Positions 1 to 11,584 of a stretch of DNA of 64,000 nucleotides are shown piece by piece (within the stretch, counting starts at the first letter, position 1; every line of letters starts with the position of its first letter). Origin of the DNA: Siphonodentalium dalli (lineage: Eukaryota > Mollusca > Scaphopoda > Gadilida > Siphonodentaliidae); assembly GCA_032622095.1 (NCBI GenBank), contig CP136066.1, forward strand, positions 206,234,978-206,298,977, read 5' to 3'. The notes beneath the pieces were generated by a model that made no database searches, was not told the origin of the DNA, and saw only the letters and a program-made list of their open reading frames with translations. A program made the position numbers and the translations under genes.

Positions 1-470
1 TTTACCAAAAATCTATGTATCGAAGTTTTGTTTGTGGCATATGATCAAGATATCCTTGTTGATTGTTCATGTTCGTCTATATGTTATGTAGCTGATTTTA
101 AGAATATACAATACCACAATATTTGGGAAAGAAAATTGAAAATGCAGTCATAAATACAATTCATCTGATGATTTTATGATAAAATACCACATTAAGATAT
201 GTAATTAAGTAATTTGTGGCAAGATCTCTCCATGTTTTTCGATTTCTAAGAACAAAGAAAGCCACTTACCGAACATGCTATGCGTAATAGCATGTTTTTA
301 TTACCATGTTGACGGGGAAAAAATAGAGGGGTACACAAACAAAAGCCTCACATAAACCTGTTTCCACTAAAATATCAAGCTGGAAACAGGTAGATTCTGA
401 AAATAGACACACTGGTGGTATAGAAACTGTTCTCATATCGCTTTTAACATTCCGAAAACGCGCGACCACT
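1..470. other. No gene seen; AT-rich unique DNA
   Basis: No recognisable coding exon, RNA gene or clear repeat is visible in this stretch. The only sizeable open frame, on the minus strand from about 278, has no family resemblance and runs into the interspersed repeat that follows. Confidence 0.5.
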
Positions 471-474
471 TTTT

Positions 475-640
475 TCGACATAAGGAATCCGACTATCTTT
501 TTAATCCGTTGACATTCGTGGAAATTAGCCCTGTGACGTCGTCCATTTGCACCAAAAAAAATAAACAAAGTCCAATAACTCTGCTGAAAATATCCGGCCG
601 GACCTGGTTTGCGAACTCGTTCTAGATAGTAGAGGCTCTA
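475..640 (+). repeat. Interspersed repeat family R1, copy 1
   Basis: A segment containing ATCCGTTGACATTCGTGG, then GACGTCGTCCATTTGC, then AATAAACAAAGTCCAATAAC and GGACCTGGTTTGCGAACTCG recurs in the same orientation in two to three tandem copies at 17062-17460. It is a dispersed non-coding repeat, possibly a MITE fragment; the full ends are not resolved. Confidence 0.7.
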
Positions 641-1245
641 AGGTCCCAAAAATGGCCAAAGTGTGCAAAATTGGATAAAAGCATGAAACTTGGTATACAC
701 ATAGTTGATGATATGGGGGTCAATATAAGAGCGAGACCCAAGCGTGAAAGTGACCTTGATGACCTTGAGGTCAAGGTCAAAGGTCAAATTTTCAATTTTT
801 AACTGGCGGTATGAGTTATAACATTTTTAAGACAACAAATTACTTATACATATCAAAATTACATTAATATGACTTCAAATAGGCCATATTAGTCACCTTT
901 ATAACAAAATCTACACAGATCTTGAGAACTTTTCATATTGAAGCTCAAAAAGTCAGTTGTTCATCCGAATAATTGCAAAAATTCCATGAACAATGAATAT
1001 AAAGTCCCAACTATTTAACATGCTCACTAAATGCCACCACATTCCACATCATTGTATTGCATATATATCAGCGTACATTACAAGAGTGAGACCATGCATT
1101 AAATTCACCCAGATGACCTTGAGGTCAATGTCAAAGGTCAAAACTCATTTTTATAAAATTGTTAATGGTGTGAGCTGAGCCTGAATTATTCCTCGATATT
1201 GGTCTAAAAATATGTTACTTTTATAAAGTAACATTTTGCTCATTT
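641..1245 (+). repeat. Interspersed repeat family R2, two diverged tandem copies
   Basis: Two related units of about 380 bp follow each other. Each has GAGCGAGACC or GAGTGAGACC, then GATGACCTTGAGGTCAA and AAAGGTCAAA, a T-rich stretch, and a closing segment with TTAGTCACC. A third copy lies inverted at about 16730-17060, recognisable by GACCTTGACCTCAAGGTCAT. No coding potential is visible. Confidence 0.65.
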
Positions 1246-3012
1246 TAGTCACCCAACGCATTGTACAATACATGTATTACCCAAATGTTTGACACATAAG
1301 CACTACATGCGGTGGAAAAAACTTGGCATGATCACATGGTAATCGATTCTCTGGTCAGGATTAAAGGACAGTAAAATCACATATCAGCAATGTATAGACA
1401 GATTATATGTTGAATATGTTGAACTAACTAGAGACTAGCATCGTGATATAGCATACCCTTTGATTCACTAACTCCTCAGATATACCCTGTTGGTAACATT
1501 TATTGGTTTTCTCTTGAAAAAAGGAAGTTTAGTTTTGAAAGAAGTGTTCAAACAATGCTATAATGATATCTTTTTCGCAGACAATAAGTCATTGCTTGTA
1601 TAGAGTGTCAAAATGCTATGCCACTGAATCCTGAAGCAAGCCATGCAGGCTGGCTCTCTGGTGTTTACATCTCCGATTTGGTAGACAATGTGTGAAATGG
1701 TCATCAGCTAGCTAGGGTGGTCAATATACTAGTATATCTATGTATCAATGGGCCACATAACATGTACAATGACTGGATATTCACATTAGTGGCAGGTTAC
1801 CCGTATCTCATTATAGTGTCGTTATTCAGAAAGTTGTTGGCCAGATTGCCAGAACTGAACAGCGATGTCGGGGAACTGGATGTCTATAGTCTCCCCATAT
1901 TATGTTATCCGGTACCTCAATAGTTCCCAAAGTAGTGGTATCTAGGAACTGGGTGCATGTCAATCGTGGTGGTCGAAAGCAGGGGTCAAATAACTGATTC
2001 CAGCATTAATTGGTCAGCTAAAGTACCCACCACATATAATAACACATATCCATGCAAACCATACATTTGTTTGGCATCGGATCGTCAGCACCTAGGATAG
2101 CCCATGTGTGGCATAGCGATACATAGGACTGATTAGTCAAAGTGCCACAGTTTAGTGGTGACCAGATAACATACACCGGTATATGACTATTCCTCTAGTT
2201 TACCTGTGTCGTTGGATTTGAGAGGAATTTGCGATTCATCTGGGGCAGTGTATTCTACGTATCTATCCCGAAATTGGGACACCAGTGCTCTTGTCTCTAT
2301 TGGTGTCTAGAATATCCATATCATTGTGGTGGTCAATTTCAAGAGAAGTCACTGTACTCTAACAGCTGACAGTCTGCTGTGAAAAGCGTGACCTACACGT
2401 ATATATAGCAATGACAATATATTCTTATCCTGGGACTGGGCTACCCAAATACAAATTCCAGCAGTGGTCGGCCAAGTTAGCCATATCCAGAACATGCATG
2501 GCTGCCATTGGCTGGCCATAGAGTACTTCTGCAGTGGTGACCAGATTACCTATATCTCATATCCTGGAATTATGGTGCAGATCGAGTGCACCAATATCAC
2601 CCATGCACATCCTGAAACTAGGCAACTAGGTGCCAGTTTCCAGTGATGAAAGATTGCCTGTATTCTGGAATCATGTGATCATTGTGCACATCTTCACTTA
2701 TGATCAAATTCCCCATGCACCGCTTGACCAGTGTACCCATCTATGAAGGTGGTCCGATATCTCACTCATGGGGACTGAACAATTCTTCAATTTTGAAATT
2801 TCAGGACTGTCTGGTAGTACCAACTCTTAAGTATGAAACTTTTTTAATTTTGATAATAAAACCAACACATTATCTTCAGTATATTATGAAGAATATTAGC
2901 AAGGTATAGCCAATGTAACTTGTATTGCCATTGCCAAAAAAAGTACCTGATTCATGCCAACATTCCGCCTACATGTACACTTACATGGTCAAGCCATTTG
3001 GAAGTTTTGTGT
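1246..3012. other. No gene seen; unique DNA left of the big insertion
   Basis: Several open frames of 60-80 codons occur on the plus strand (for example 1717-1923, 2464-2646 and 2682-2909). None shows a recognisable domain, signal peptide or splice-site arrangement. Nothing can be supported beyond AT-rich single-copy sequence. Confidence 0.5.
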
Positions 3013-3021
3013 CAAATGTGT
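3013..3021. repeat. Left 9-bp direct repeat (putative target-site duplication)
   Basis: CAAATGTGT sits directly outside the left terminal inverted repeat and recurs at 13861-13869 directly outside the right one. At the right it is followed by AGCAGC, which is also the first six bases of the inverted repeat. The match can therefore be read as 9 or 15 bp. Confidence 0.7.
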
Positions 3022-3059
3022 AGCAGCGTGAATTTCGTTACTTATTCCTTATTCGTTAT

Positions 3060-6000
3060 TCAAAAAATTTGGGAAAATGTGGCAAATGACCATGGCAACG
3101 TCTTAAGTAGGGCGAGACAAAATTTCCTGCGAAAAAAAATTCTGGAAAAAAGTTTTTAAATGCCTCGAAAATAGGCAAAGTCCGAAAATAAACGGAAATA
3201 GTCCGAAACAAGTGCAGGGTCGTAAATGGCCACCTCGGCCGAAAATTTTGGGCCGAAAAGATTTTCGGTCGAGTCAGAAAAAGTGGGTCGAATCCCAGTT
3301 TTCGCTCTGCTCGGTCGGGAAAATTTCGGAAAATGTGGCAAACTGTCACATATTAAAAAATGGCCACCTGGGCCGAACTTTTTGGGGCGAAAAGTTTTTG
3401 GGTCGAGTCCGAAAAAGTGGGTCAAATAGAAATTCCCGCTTTGCTCGGTCAGGAAAATTTGGGAAAATGTGGCAAATGACCATGGCAACGTCTTAAGTAG
3501 GGCGAGACAAAATTTCCTGCGAAAAAAAATTCTGGAAAAAAGTTTTAAAATGCCTCGAAAATAGGCAAAGTCCGAAAATAAACGGAAATAGTCCGAAACA
3601 AGTGCAGGGTCGTAAATGGCCACCTCGGCCGAAAATTTTGGGCCGAAAAGATTTTGGGTCGAGTCAGAAAAAGTGGGTCGAATCCCAGTTTTCGCTCTGC
3701 TCGGTCCGGAAAATTTCGGAAAATGTGGCAAACTGTCACATATTAAAAAATGGCCACCTGGGCCGAACTTTTTGGGCCGAAAAGTTTTTGGGTCGATTCC
3801 GAAAAAGTGGGTCAAATATAAATTCCCGCTTTGCTCGGTCAGGAGAATTTGGGGAAATGTGGCAAATGACCATGGCAACGTCTTAAGTAGGGCGAGACAA
3901 AATTTCCTGCGAAACAAAATTCTGGAAAAAAGTTTTTAAATGCCTCGAAAATAGGCAAAGTCCGAAAATAAACGGAAATAGTCCGAAACCAGTGCAGGGT
4001 CGTAAATGGCCACCTCGGCCGAAAATTTTGGGCCGAAAAGATTTTGGGTCGAGTCAGAAAAAGTGGGTCGAATCCCAGTTTTGTCGCTCTGCTCGGTCGG
4101 GAAAATTTCGGAAAATGTGGCAAACTGTCACATATTAAAAAATGGCCACCTGGGCCGAACTTTTTGGGCCGAAAAGTTTTTGGGTCGAGTCCGAAAAAGT
4201 GGGTCAAATAGAAATTCCCGCTTTGCTCGGTCAGGAAAATTTGGGAAAATGTGGCAAATGACCATGGCAACGTCTTAAGTAGGGCGAGACAAAATTTCCT
4301 GCGAAAAAAAATTCTGGAAAAAAGTTTTTAAATGCCTCGAAAATAGGCAAAGTCCGAAAATAAACGGAAATAGTCCGAAACAAGTGCAGGGTCGTAAATG
4401 GCCACCTCGGCCGAAAATTTTGGGCCGAAAAGATTTTGGGTCGAGTCAGAAAAAGTGGGTCGAATCCCAGTTTTCGCTCTGCTCGGTCGGGAAAATTTCG
4501 GAAAATGTGGCAAACTGTCACATATTAAAAAATGGCCACCTGGGCCGAATTTTTTGGGCCGAAAAGTTTTTGGGTCGAGTCCGAAAAAGTGGGTCAAATA
4601 GAAATTCCCGCTTTGCTCGGTCAGGAAAATTTGGGAAAATGTGGCAAATGACCATGGCAACGTCTTAAATAGGGCGAGACAAAATTTCCTGCGAAAAAAA
4701 ATTCTGGAAAAAAGTTTTAAAATGCCTCGAAAATAGGCAAAGTCCGAAAATAAACGGAAATAGTCCGAAACAAGTGCAGGGTCGTAAATGGCCACCTCGG
4801 CCGAAAATTTTGGGCCGAAAACATTTTGGGTCGAGTCAGAAAAAGTGGGTCGAATCCCAGTTTTCGCTCTGCTCGGTCGGGAAAATTTCGGAAAATGTGG
4901 CAAACTGTCACATATTAAAAAATGGCCACCTGGGCCGAACTTTTTGGGGCGAAAAGTTTTTGGGTCGAGTCCGAAAAAGTGGGTCAAATAGAAATTCCCG
5001 CTTTGCTCGGTCAGGAAAATTTGGGAAAATGTGGCAAATGACCATGGCAACGTCTTAAGTAGGGCGAGACAAAATTTCCTGCGAAAAAAAATTCTGGAAA
5101 AAAGTTTTAAAATGCCTCGAAAATAGGCAAAGTCCGAAAATAAACGGAAATAGTCCGAAACAAGTGCAGGGTCGTAAATGGCCACCTCGGCCGAAAATTT
5201 TGGGCCAAAAAGATTTTCGGTCGAGTCAGAAAAAGTGGGTCGAATCCCAGTTTTCGCTCTGCTCGGTCGGGAAAATTTCGGAAAATGTGGCAAACTGTCA
5301 CATATTAACAAATGGCCACCTGGGCCGAACTTTTTGGGCCGAAAAGTTTTTGGGTCGAGTCCGAAAAAGTGGGTCAAATAGAAATTCCCGCTTTGCTCGG
5401 TCAGGAAAATTTGGGAAAATGTGGCAAATGACCATGGCAACGTCTTAAGTAGGGCGAGACAAAATTTCCTGCGAAAAAACATTCTGGAAAAAAGTTTTTA
5501 AATGCCTCGAAAATAGGCAAAGTCCGAAAATAAACGGAAATAGTCCGAAACAAGTGTGGTGCCTTAAATGGCCACCTCGGCCGAAAATTTTGGGCCGAAA
5601 AGATTTTGGGTCGAGTCCGAAAAAGTGGGTCGAATCCCAGTTTTCGCTCTGCTCGGTCGGGAAAATTTCGGAAAATGTGGCAAACTGTCACATATTAAAA
5701 AATGGCCACCTGGGCCGAACTTTTTGGGGCGAAAAGTTTTTGGGTCGAGTCCGAAAAAGTGGGTCAAATAGAAATTCCCGCTTTGCTCGGTCAGGAAAAT
5801 TTGGGAAAATGTGGCAAATGACCATGGCAACGTCTTAAGTAGGGCGAGACAAAATTTCCTGCGAAAAAAAATTCTGGAAAAAAGTTTTAAAATGCCTCGA
5901 AAATAGGCAAAGTCCGAAAATAAACGGAAATAGTCCGAAACAAGTGCAGGGTCGTAAATGGCCACCTCGGCCGAAAATTTTGGGCCGAAAAGATTTTGGG

Positions 6001-6375
6001 TCGAGTCAGAAAAAGTGGGTCGAATCCCAGTTTTCGCTCTGCTCGGTCCGGAAAATTTCGGAAAATGTGGCAAACTGTCACATATTAAAAAATGGCCACC
6101 TGGGCCGAACTTTTTGGGCCGAAAATATTTCGGGCCGAGTCCGAAAAAGTGGGTCAAATAGAAATCCCCCCTCTGCTCGGTCAGAAAAATAGGTAAAATG
6201 TGGCAAATGACCATGGCAACGTCTTAAGTAGGTCGAGAAAAAATTTCCTGTCAAAAAATATTCTGGAAAAAAGTTCAAAAATGCCTCGAAAATAGGCAAA
6301 GTCTGAAAATGAACGGAAATTGGCCGAAACAAGTGGTGGGTCATTAATGGACACCTCGGCCAAAAATTTCGGGTC
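3060..6375 (+). repeat. Left-arm tandem array, ~390-bp monomer, about 8.5 copies
   Basis: Near-identical units recur every 390 bp; each includes AAATGTGGCAAATGACCATG followed by GCAACGTCTTAAGTAGGGCG. Unit starts lie near 3065, 3455, 3845, 4238, 4628, 5018, 5408, 5798 and 6188 (last one partial). The 4.0-4.1 kb unit has a 3-bp insertion. Each monomer holds two related half-units of about 130 bp, marked AATGGCCACCTCGGCCG and AATGGCCACCTGGGCCG. The innermost partial copy is more diverged and resembles right-arm monomers. Because 390 is divisible by 3, stop-free frames of up to 384 codons run through the array; these are not genes. Confidence 0.95.
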
Positions 6376-6558
6376 TTGAGTAAAGACTCGACTTTAGGCA
6401 GCAGGTACTTCTGAAACAGATCAGGATAGGTATGTCGGTATCTGGATATTGGAACGTGTTAGCTCTAAGACAACTTTGGAGTTGAATACTCCACCAGTCC
6501 TGTACTTAGCCTCGCTATTAAAGCCGAACGCCTTATTCGTCATTATTATATTGTATAC
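6376..6558. other. Junction between left arm and element core
   Basis: Non-repetitive sequence between the last left-arm monomer and the first decayed reading frame. No promoter or terminal motif is recognised. Confidence 0.4.
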
Positions 6559-7145
6559 GTGTATACATATAATAGTAGCTTCGCTATAGGTACGTTCATA
6601 ACACTCACAGATGTCCAAAAAGGCGAGGCGGTGGAACTCCTCCAATGCATTGACAACCGCGGTTGGGATCTACGAGTTGGCCTCCGCTCAATCACTTATA
6701 CAGTTTGGTGGTACAACATAAACAATGGGGAGTCGTTCTCGTGGAAGAACAGTCGCGGAATTATTAAAGAAATAGACGTTCCTCCGGGGCTGTATAACTT
6801 CACACATATATGGGACCTTGTCGAAGAAAACATTGACACCATACTGGCGGTGAGCAAAGTTAATGGTTTGATAATCTAACCGTGGATGATGGGCAGGAGA
6901 TCTTATTTACAAATGGACTGCTGTCCATCGATCTTTTTTACAGATGGACTGCTGTCCTTACTTGGATTGGACGACGGTTTAAATGGCCAGTGGCTCTCTG
7001 CGGGCACATCTACTGGGGACCGCCCGTCAACTTTGCATCCACAAAAATGCCTCATCTGCACTTGGAGCAGATAAACAGATCTAGTCCCGTTGTAGATGAG
7101 GATCCATCCAACATCCTGGCAACGAGTGGGTTTGACTGTCTCTGA
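6559..7145 (+). pseudogene. Decayed virion-structural-like ORF of the element
   Basis: An open frame of 106 codons (6559-6879) ends in TAA. A second stretch in changed frames follows, with FTDGLLSLLGLDDGL near 6935-6985 and, in another frame, a downstream part ending near 7145. The run of overlapping frames that make sense only together indicates one ancestral gene with frameshifts and at least one stop. From memory it resembles uncharacterised, probably capsid-associated or fibre-like, proteins found beside PolB and integrase genes in invertebrate Polinton-like elements; this is low-certainty recognition without any catalytic motif. It could instead be an unrelated cargo ORF. It lies first in the plus-strand series leading to the integrase. 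Confidence 0.4.
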
Positions 7146-7400
7146 TTTTGTGCCATCGGCACCCTCCAAGTCGAGCATCCTGAGTTCAAACGTCTTCAGT
7201 GCTGAACACAGAGTGCATTGAAGATAGAGGTCCGCGATGATAGAGGTGCACGTCTGAATAGTGACCTACCTATCAGTGTGGTACTAGAGATACGATGAGT
7301 ATCTACGGCCCTATAGAGTTTTCTGCACTCAGTGAGAGTTCCTACGGAACTGGTACTCCGCCGGGTAGTGCCCTGATTACTATCTGGGCATAATTCAATG
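7146..7400. other. Element core, no supported frame
   Basis: Probably the 3' part of the preceding decayed ORF and a spacer. Stops occur in all plus frames and no motif is identifiable. Confidence 0.35.
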
Positions 7401-7404
7401 GCAG

Positions 7405-7644
7405 CGTCACGTTGGTGGTTTACTCGGAAGGGGCGGCGATCGGCCGTTCACCATGGGGAACTCGGCTACTGGGGATAGGTTGTGTGGATACCCCGTACTA
7501 GCGAATGGTAAAATAATACGAATGGGCATGTCCGCGTCTAATGGTGACTTTGCCGCGGTTGAGGTTATAAACGGCAAAAAGACCACGGAGCAAAAATATC
7601 TAGTGAGAAACAGAAGAGGACGAGGGTGTTTGCAGATCCATTGA
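7405..7644 (+). pseudogene. Second decayed small virion-like ORF of the element
   Basis: The frame open over 7405-7644 contains GRGGDRPFTMGNSATGD followed by GYPVLANGKIIRMGMSAS, a Gly/Asn-rich, beta-strand-like composition. The open part after the ATG at 7453 is only 63 codons and then shifts frame into 7626-7829. It resembles small hypothetical proteins accompanying invertebrate PolB/integrase elements (recalled, not searched). The function is unknown; a virion-surface or minor structural protein is a guess from the neighbouring genes. Confidence 0.35.
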
Positions 7645-7699
7645 AGCTGCGACGGTGTAATGTAATACCGTTTGACTGGAAAGACGACCATTGTGGACG

Positions 7700-8890
7700 A
7701 AGTCGCAAATTCAACGAGATGAAAACTGAAATCCGGACTAGGGCACGAAAAACGCACGCCGCGGTGATGGATGGCGAGGCAAAAAAGCACTTATTCAGAA
7801 AGGCAGAGAAGAAGCCAAGGCGATTATAGAAAAGTTATCAGTTTCGCGGTAGTGTAAACTCGTTCCCGTTCCTAAAGAACTGGCTGAGCCTCCTTATTAG
7901 TATACGTAATTTTATTGTGACTGTCAATGTATTACAAAGTAATAATATGTATTACAAAGTAATAATATGAACAGCAAGGTGTCTAGTCGCATCGGGACAA
8001 TCTACTACAGCCCGAGGGTTACTGGAAGGGGCTTGCAGCAATCAAGAACCTCGCGGCAGCAGCCAATGTTTCTGCCAGATGGCCCAAGAAGCAGGCCATC
8101 TGGCAGATATACCTACCCAATCCGCATGTGCCAAGGCCCAAGTTTGACGAGCCAGTGCCAAATGAAGTCCACCAGGCCGACCTGCTTTTTCTGCCTCATG
8201 ACCGGGTGGTTCGCAAGACATACAAATACGCACTCACCGTCGTCGACGTGGCCTCTCGATACAAATAAGCCGAGCCCCTCGCGGATGCCATTGAACGGAT
8301 CTACAGTCGAGGCCCTCTTAGATGGCCGAAATTGCGCCAGGTCGACCCGGGGCTCGAGTTCATGGGTGCTGTGAGCCTCCTGCTAAGCAAGCACAGCGTT
8401 CAGGTGAGACGGGTCCGTGTGGATGTCCACCGACACCAGGGGGTCGTGGAGCGCTTCAACCAACACGCCCAGCAGATGAAGCTTCCCGCCGGTCAAAGGT
8501 CGACTGAATGGGTGGTTCGACTGCCCGCTGTTGTATCGTATCTGAACAATGAAATGACTCGTCTGACCGAAAAAAAGCCCTCTGATGCCATCAAGATCAA
8601 GTCAGTGAAAACCCTCTTCTGTTGTTCCAGGTCGTCCAATGGGGCCCAAAAAGCAAAAGCACCCCTCGCGAGTGGGCGTTCGTTACATCTACCAGCTTGG
8701 CGAGCTGGAAGGGGGCCGCCGACGCACAACTGACCCTGTGTGGTCCCTACATGTGTACCAACTTGAACGCTTGTCACCAAGCGCCCGACGAGCCTGTGCT
8801 CTACCATTTAGTGGATGGGCCAGCGCGCGGATTTGTCCGGAAAGTGTTGCTTGTGGTGCCTCCCGACACCCAGCTGTCACCAGCTAGTTC
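7700..8890 (+). pseudogene. Decayed retroviral-type (rve, DDE) integrase of the element
   Basis: Reading plus-strand frames in order gives a lysine-rich N-terminal part (about 7720-7830), a segment with WKGLAAIKNLAAAANVSA near 8023-8076, then the catalytic core. The putative catalytic residues share one frame: Asp at 8179-8181 (QADLLFLPHD), Asp at 8344-8346 (QVDPGLEF) and Glu at 8449-8451 (GVVERFN), with 34 residues between the last two. An in-frame TAA at 8266-8268 lies between the first and second Asp, and frame changes occur before and after the core, so the gene is dead. The C-terminal part (about 8640-8890, VGVRYIYQLGELEGGRRR) resembles the post-catalytic region of transposon-derived integrases. 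Such enzymes join the linear element DNA to the host genome and create the target-site duplication. It converges on the minus-strand polymerase gene. Confidence 0.75.
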
Positions 8891-8929
8891 TGTATGAACT
8901 GTTAGAAGGACTAGACACTAGGTGTCTCG

Positions 8930-11570
8930 TTCCATGAACAATGCTGCAGCCCCTCTTTTTCGGTTGCACTCTAGACAGGTCAGCCTCACATCTCTCTGCA
9001 GTGCCCTTTGTTGTTATCCAGCCAGTCGACACTAAATTACTGTGTGTCTTTGGATTGGAAGGCCAGAGCAGCCCAATCTCGCACGCCATGCAGCGGTTCT
9101 GTTGGGCTTCACGGAAATCGAGGATATAGTCGACCTTGAGATTGAATCCCTGGCGTCCATTAGCCTGGTCCTGGCGCTTGTATACCACAAGCTTCCTTTG
9201 TATTTCCTTGCAGGCCTGGCATCGGAACACTCTTCCGGTGGACAGTTTACCCGTTCGAGCTGTTGCAAATACTCCACGCGGGATACGGCTAAGTAGCACA
9301 TATTGGACCACTGGAGGTAGTCGTCGATGATCCAGACATTCTGAGCGTCGTGGACCGTAAGTCTCTGGCTCGATTGGACGGTGAAAGCATAGCCCAGGCG
9401 CCAATCATCGGTTTTAATAGCACACTCGGCGGCCTCGATATAGACCGCAACGACGTCATTGAGAACAAGCTCTTCTCTGTGCGACGGGTCGCCAGTGCCT
9501 GCCATGGGATTGCGACGTCAATGTCCTGCTTTCGGCTGTCCTTGGGTGGTAAAGGATAGACACTGGGTTATCTAGGAAATGCTCCTTATGGCGTCGGAGC
9601 AACAGCTCATGTGTCTGGTCGCGGACCTTCTGGCGGCTGGTGATGATTAGGTCACCGGGCCTCCACTGCTCCACAAATCGGTCACCCAGTCAGCTCGGGA
9701 GAGCCCTCCGCATTTCCTGGCATTGGACTTTGTCACTATGAAGGCGTATACGCTTTTTCAGGGCTTTGATGGCTTCATCTTTTGCTCTGTTGTCGACACC
9801 AAACTCTTCGTAGTAGTCTGCCTTTTTTGCAACCAATGGCGAGGCATTTCACCTGCAATCGGTGGCGGCTGTCCTTGATCCCCGCAGCAAATTACATGGA
9901 CGCCATGTTGGTCACGTCAGTTTGAGAAAATCTCCAGGATAGGCCGGGGCACAGCGCAGACCTCGCCCCAGATGATGGCGCGCGTGATGAACTTCTGCCC
10001 CATGCGGTCGGACATCCAGGCATTCTGACCACTCCATCGGAAGAAGCTGTGGTATGTCTGTGCTTTGACCCCACGGGGCCACATTTCTTTCGCGAGGCAA
10101 TGGGTCGAGGTAATTACGGGGGTCTCTTACACGGAAGAGCTCAATCGCTCTTGTGGTCTTGCAGCTGCCCCCTCCATCATTAAGGTAGCTCAGCCGGTGC
10201 CGGGTCAGTTCGTCGTTGTAGCTGGGCGCCGTTGATTCCGCCATCGCTTTGGCTTGGCTACAGTATTCTGGCTTGGAGAAGAACTCGGCGTGTTCCTGCG
10301 GCATGTACAACTGCTCTCCCTTGTAGTGCCACTGAGCGGCATGAACCCTGTCTCGGGCCGGTGGCCTGAGAGTTAGCTCGTATAGTGACTCCTGAGACAG
10401 TTGCGGCAGTATCCAGGGAGATACTCCACCTGTGGCACGTACGCCTAGACACCGTCAAGTTTCTGCAACGCGGTCTTCTGGACGTAAATGCTATCAGTGG
10501 CCACCCGGACAGCCTAATCGGGTTCAAATCTTGCCAGCATAGCGAGGAGGTTGATGTGGGCAAAGGCCAGCATTGAGGCCCTCACGTGGGTGTACTGGGG
10601 CTGCGAGCCATCGTAGTATGTGAGAATGTGGCCAAAGGGACACCGTTGGGGTGCGCCAACAAGACTGCCGCTTTTACGGGTGTCACTTACCAAGAAGTCA
10701 AGCTCTCCCTGGTCGACCACAAGCCTCCGTGTCAGTCTTTTGTCGTCGACCTTGCTGCCCTGGGTGAACTTGCCTATGATGCTGCAGCCTTGATCACGAT
10801 ATTCAGGGAGCCAGACCTCGGTTCGTTTCTCAAAGGTGATGATGGCCTCACGGACATTCAGGCTCTTCGGGAGACCGGACTCAACCAGGAAGGCGAGCAG
10901 GGGTGCGAGGGGGGGGGGGGGGCAGCACTGATCTGCGGAATGCCTTCCCAACCAGGCGGGATGACTGGATGGCAGTTAGGGGCGAACTCCCATTCCTGGA
11001 CCTCGGCAAAACCAGTGCCTATATCCCTGAGGACGGGGGCCGTTTATTGCGACCCGGGTCATGTGGTGGCTGGGTGCCATAATCTGTCAAATTGTGGCTT
11101 GGCCTCACCATGACCTTGGAATCTGGCCGGGTAGCAGGCTTTCATATCGATGCTGACGACGTCTCTTGTATCGTAGCCCATCGCATTCCAAAGGCTTCCA
11201 TGCTCGACGCAGGCTTTCTGCATGTCATCTCCGAGGTTAGCCGGGGTCGGTTTCCAGCCGTTGTGGTCTTTGGCCACGATACTGGCTGCGTGGTTCACAC
11301 CGAAGGCTCGGTCTGCGAGCGACTAATCGCCCAGAACTCTGCATGCTTCCTGTAGGTTTTGATGAGTCTCCCGTGTCCTGTAATTGCGGCCGTCTAGCAC
11401 AAACTGGTCCACATTGAGCTGTCTGTCTTGGCCCCCACAGCAGTCAGACTGCAATCGGCTCGTCCAGTATTGCCCCTCTGATTACTTGCCAGACGTCGCT
11501 TTCGTAGAAGTTGACCTCCCTGGACTATGGGAAGTGCAGGTCCTTGGACCATGCATGGCCGTTGTGGCAG
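8930..11570 (-). pseudogene. Decayed protein-primed family-B DNA polymerase with SF1-helicase and HNH-like parts
   Basis: Read on the minus strand from about 11570 downwards, several frames form one interrupted protein. The polymerase part shows motif A as SIDMKACYPARF (about 11119-11148), a central block LLAFLVESGLPKSLNVREA (about 10835-10895), and motif C as VATDS (about 10490-10504). An in-frame TAG at 10514-10516 breaks it just before motif C, and a run of 12 G near 10909-10920 lies at a frame change. A P-loop follows at 10152-10175 in which the Gly before Lys is replaced by Cys (GGGSCKTT). Helicase-like motif V (TVQSSQ, about 9365-9385) and motif VI (YLAVSRVE, 9272-9295) come next, then a Cys pair, RCMAC, near 9081-9095 in an HNH-nuclease-like tail. 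The expected role is replication of the element from a protein-primed end. The PolB-helicase-nuclease order is my reading across frames; the polymerase call is the firmest part. Confidence 0.7.
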
Positions 11571-11584
11571 ATGAGCTTTATATC

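Noticed and set aside
3156-5482. Minus-strand open frames of 253 and 384 codons
   Set aside because: They run through 390-bp monomers whose length is divisible by 3. The protein simply repeats every 130 residues, and the opposite strand is also widely open.
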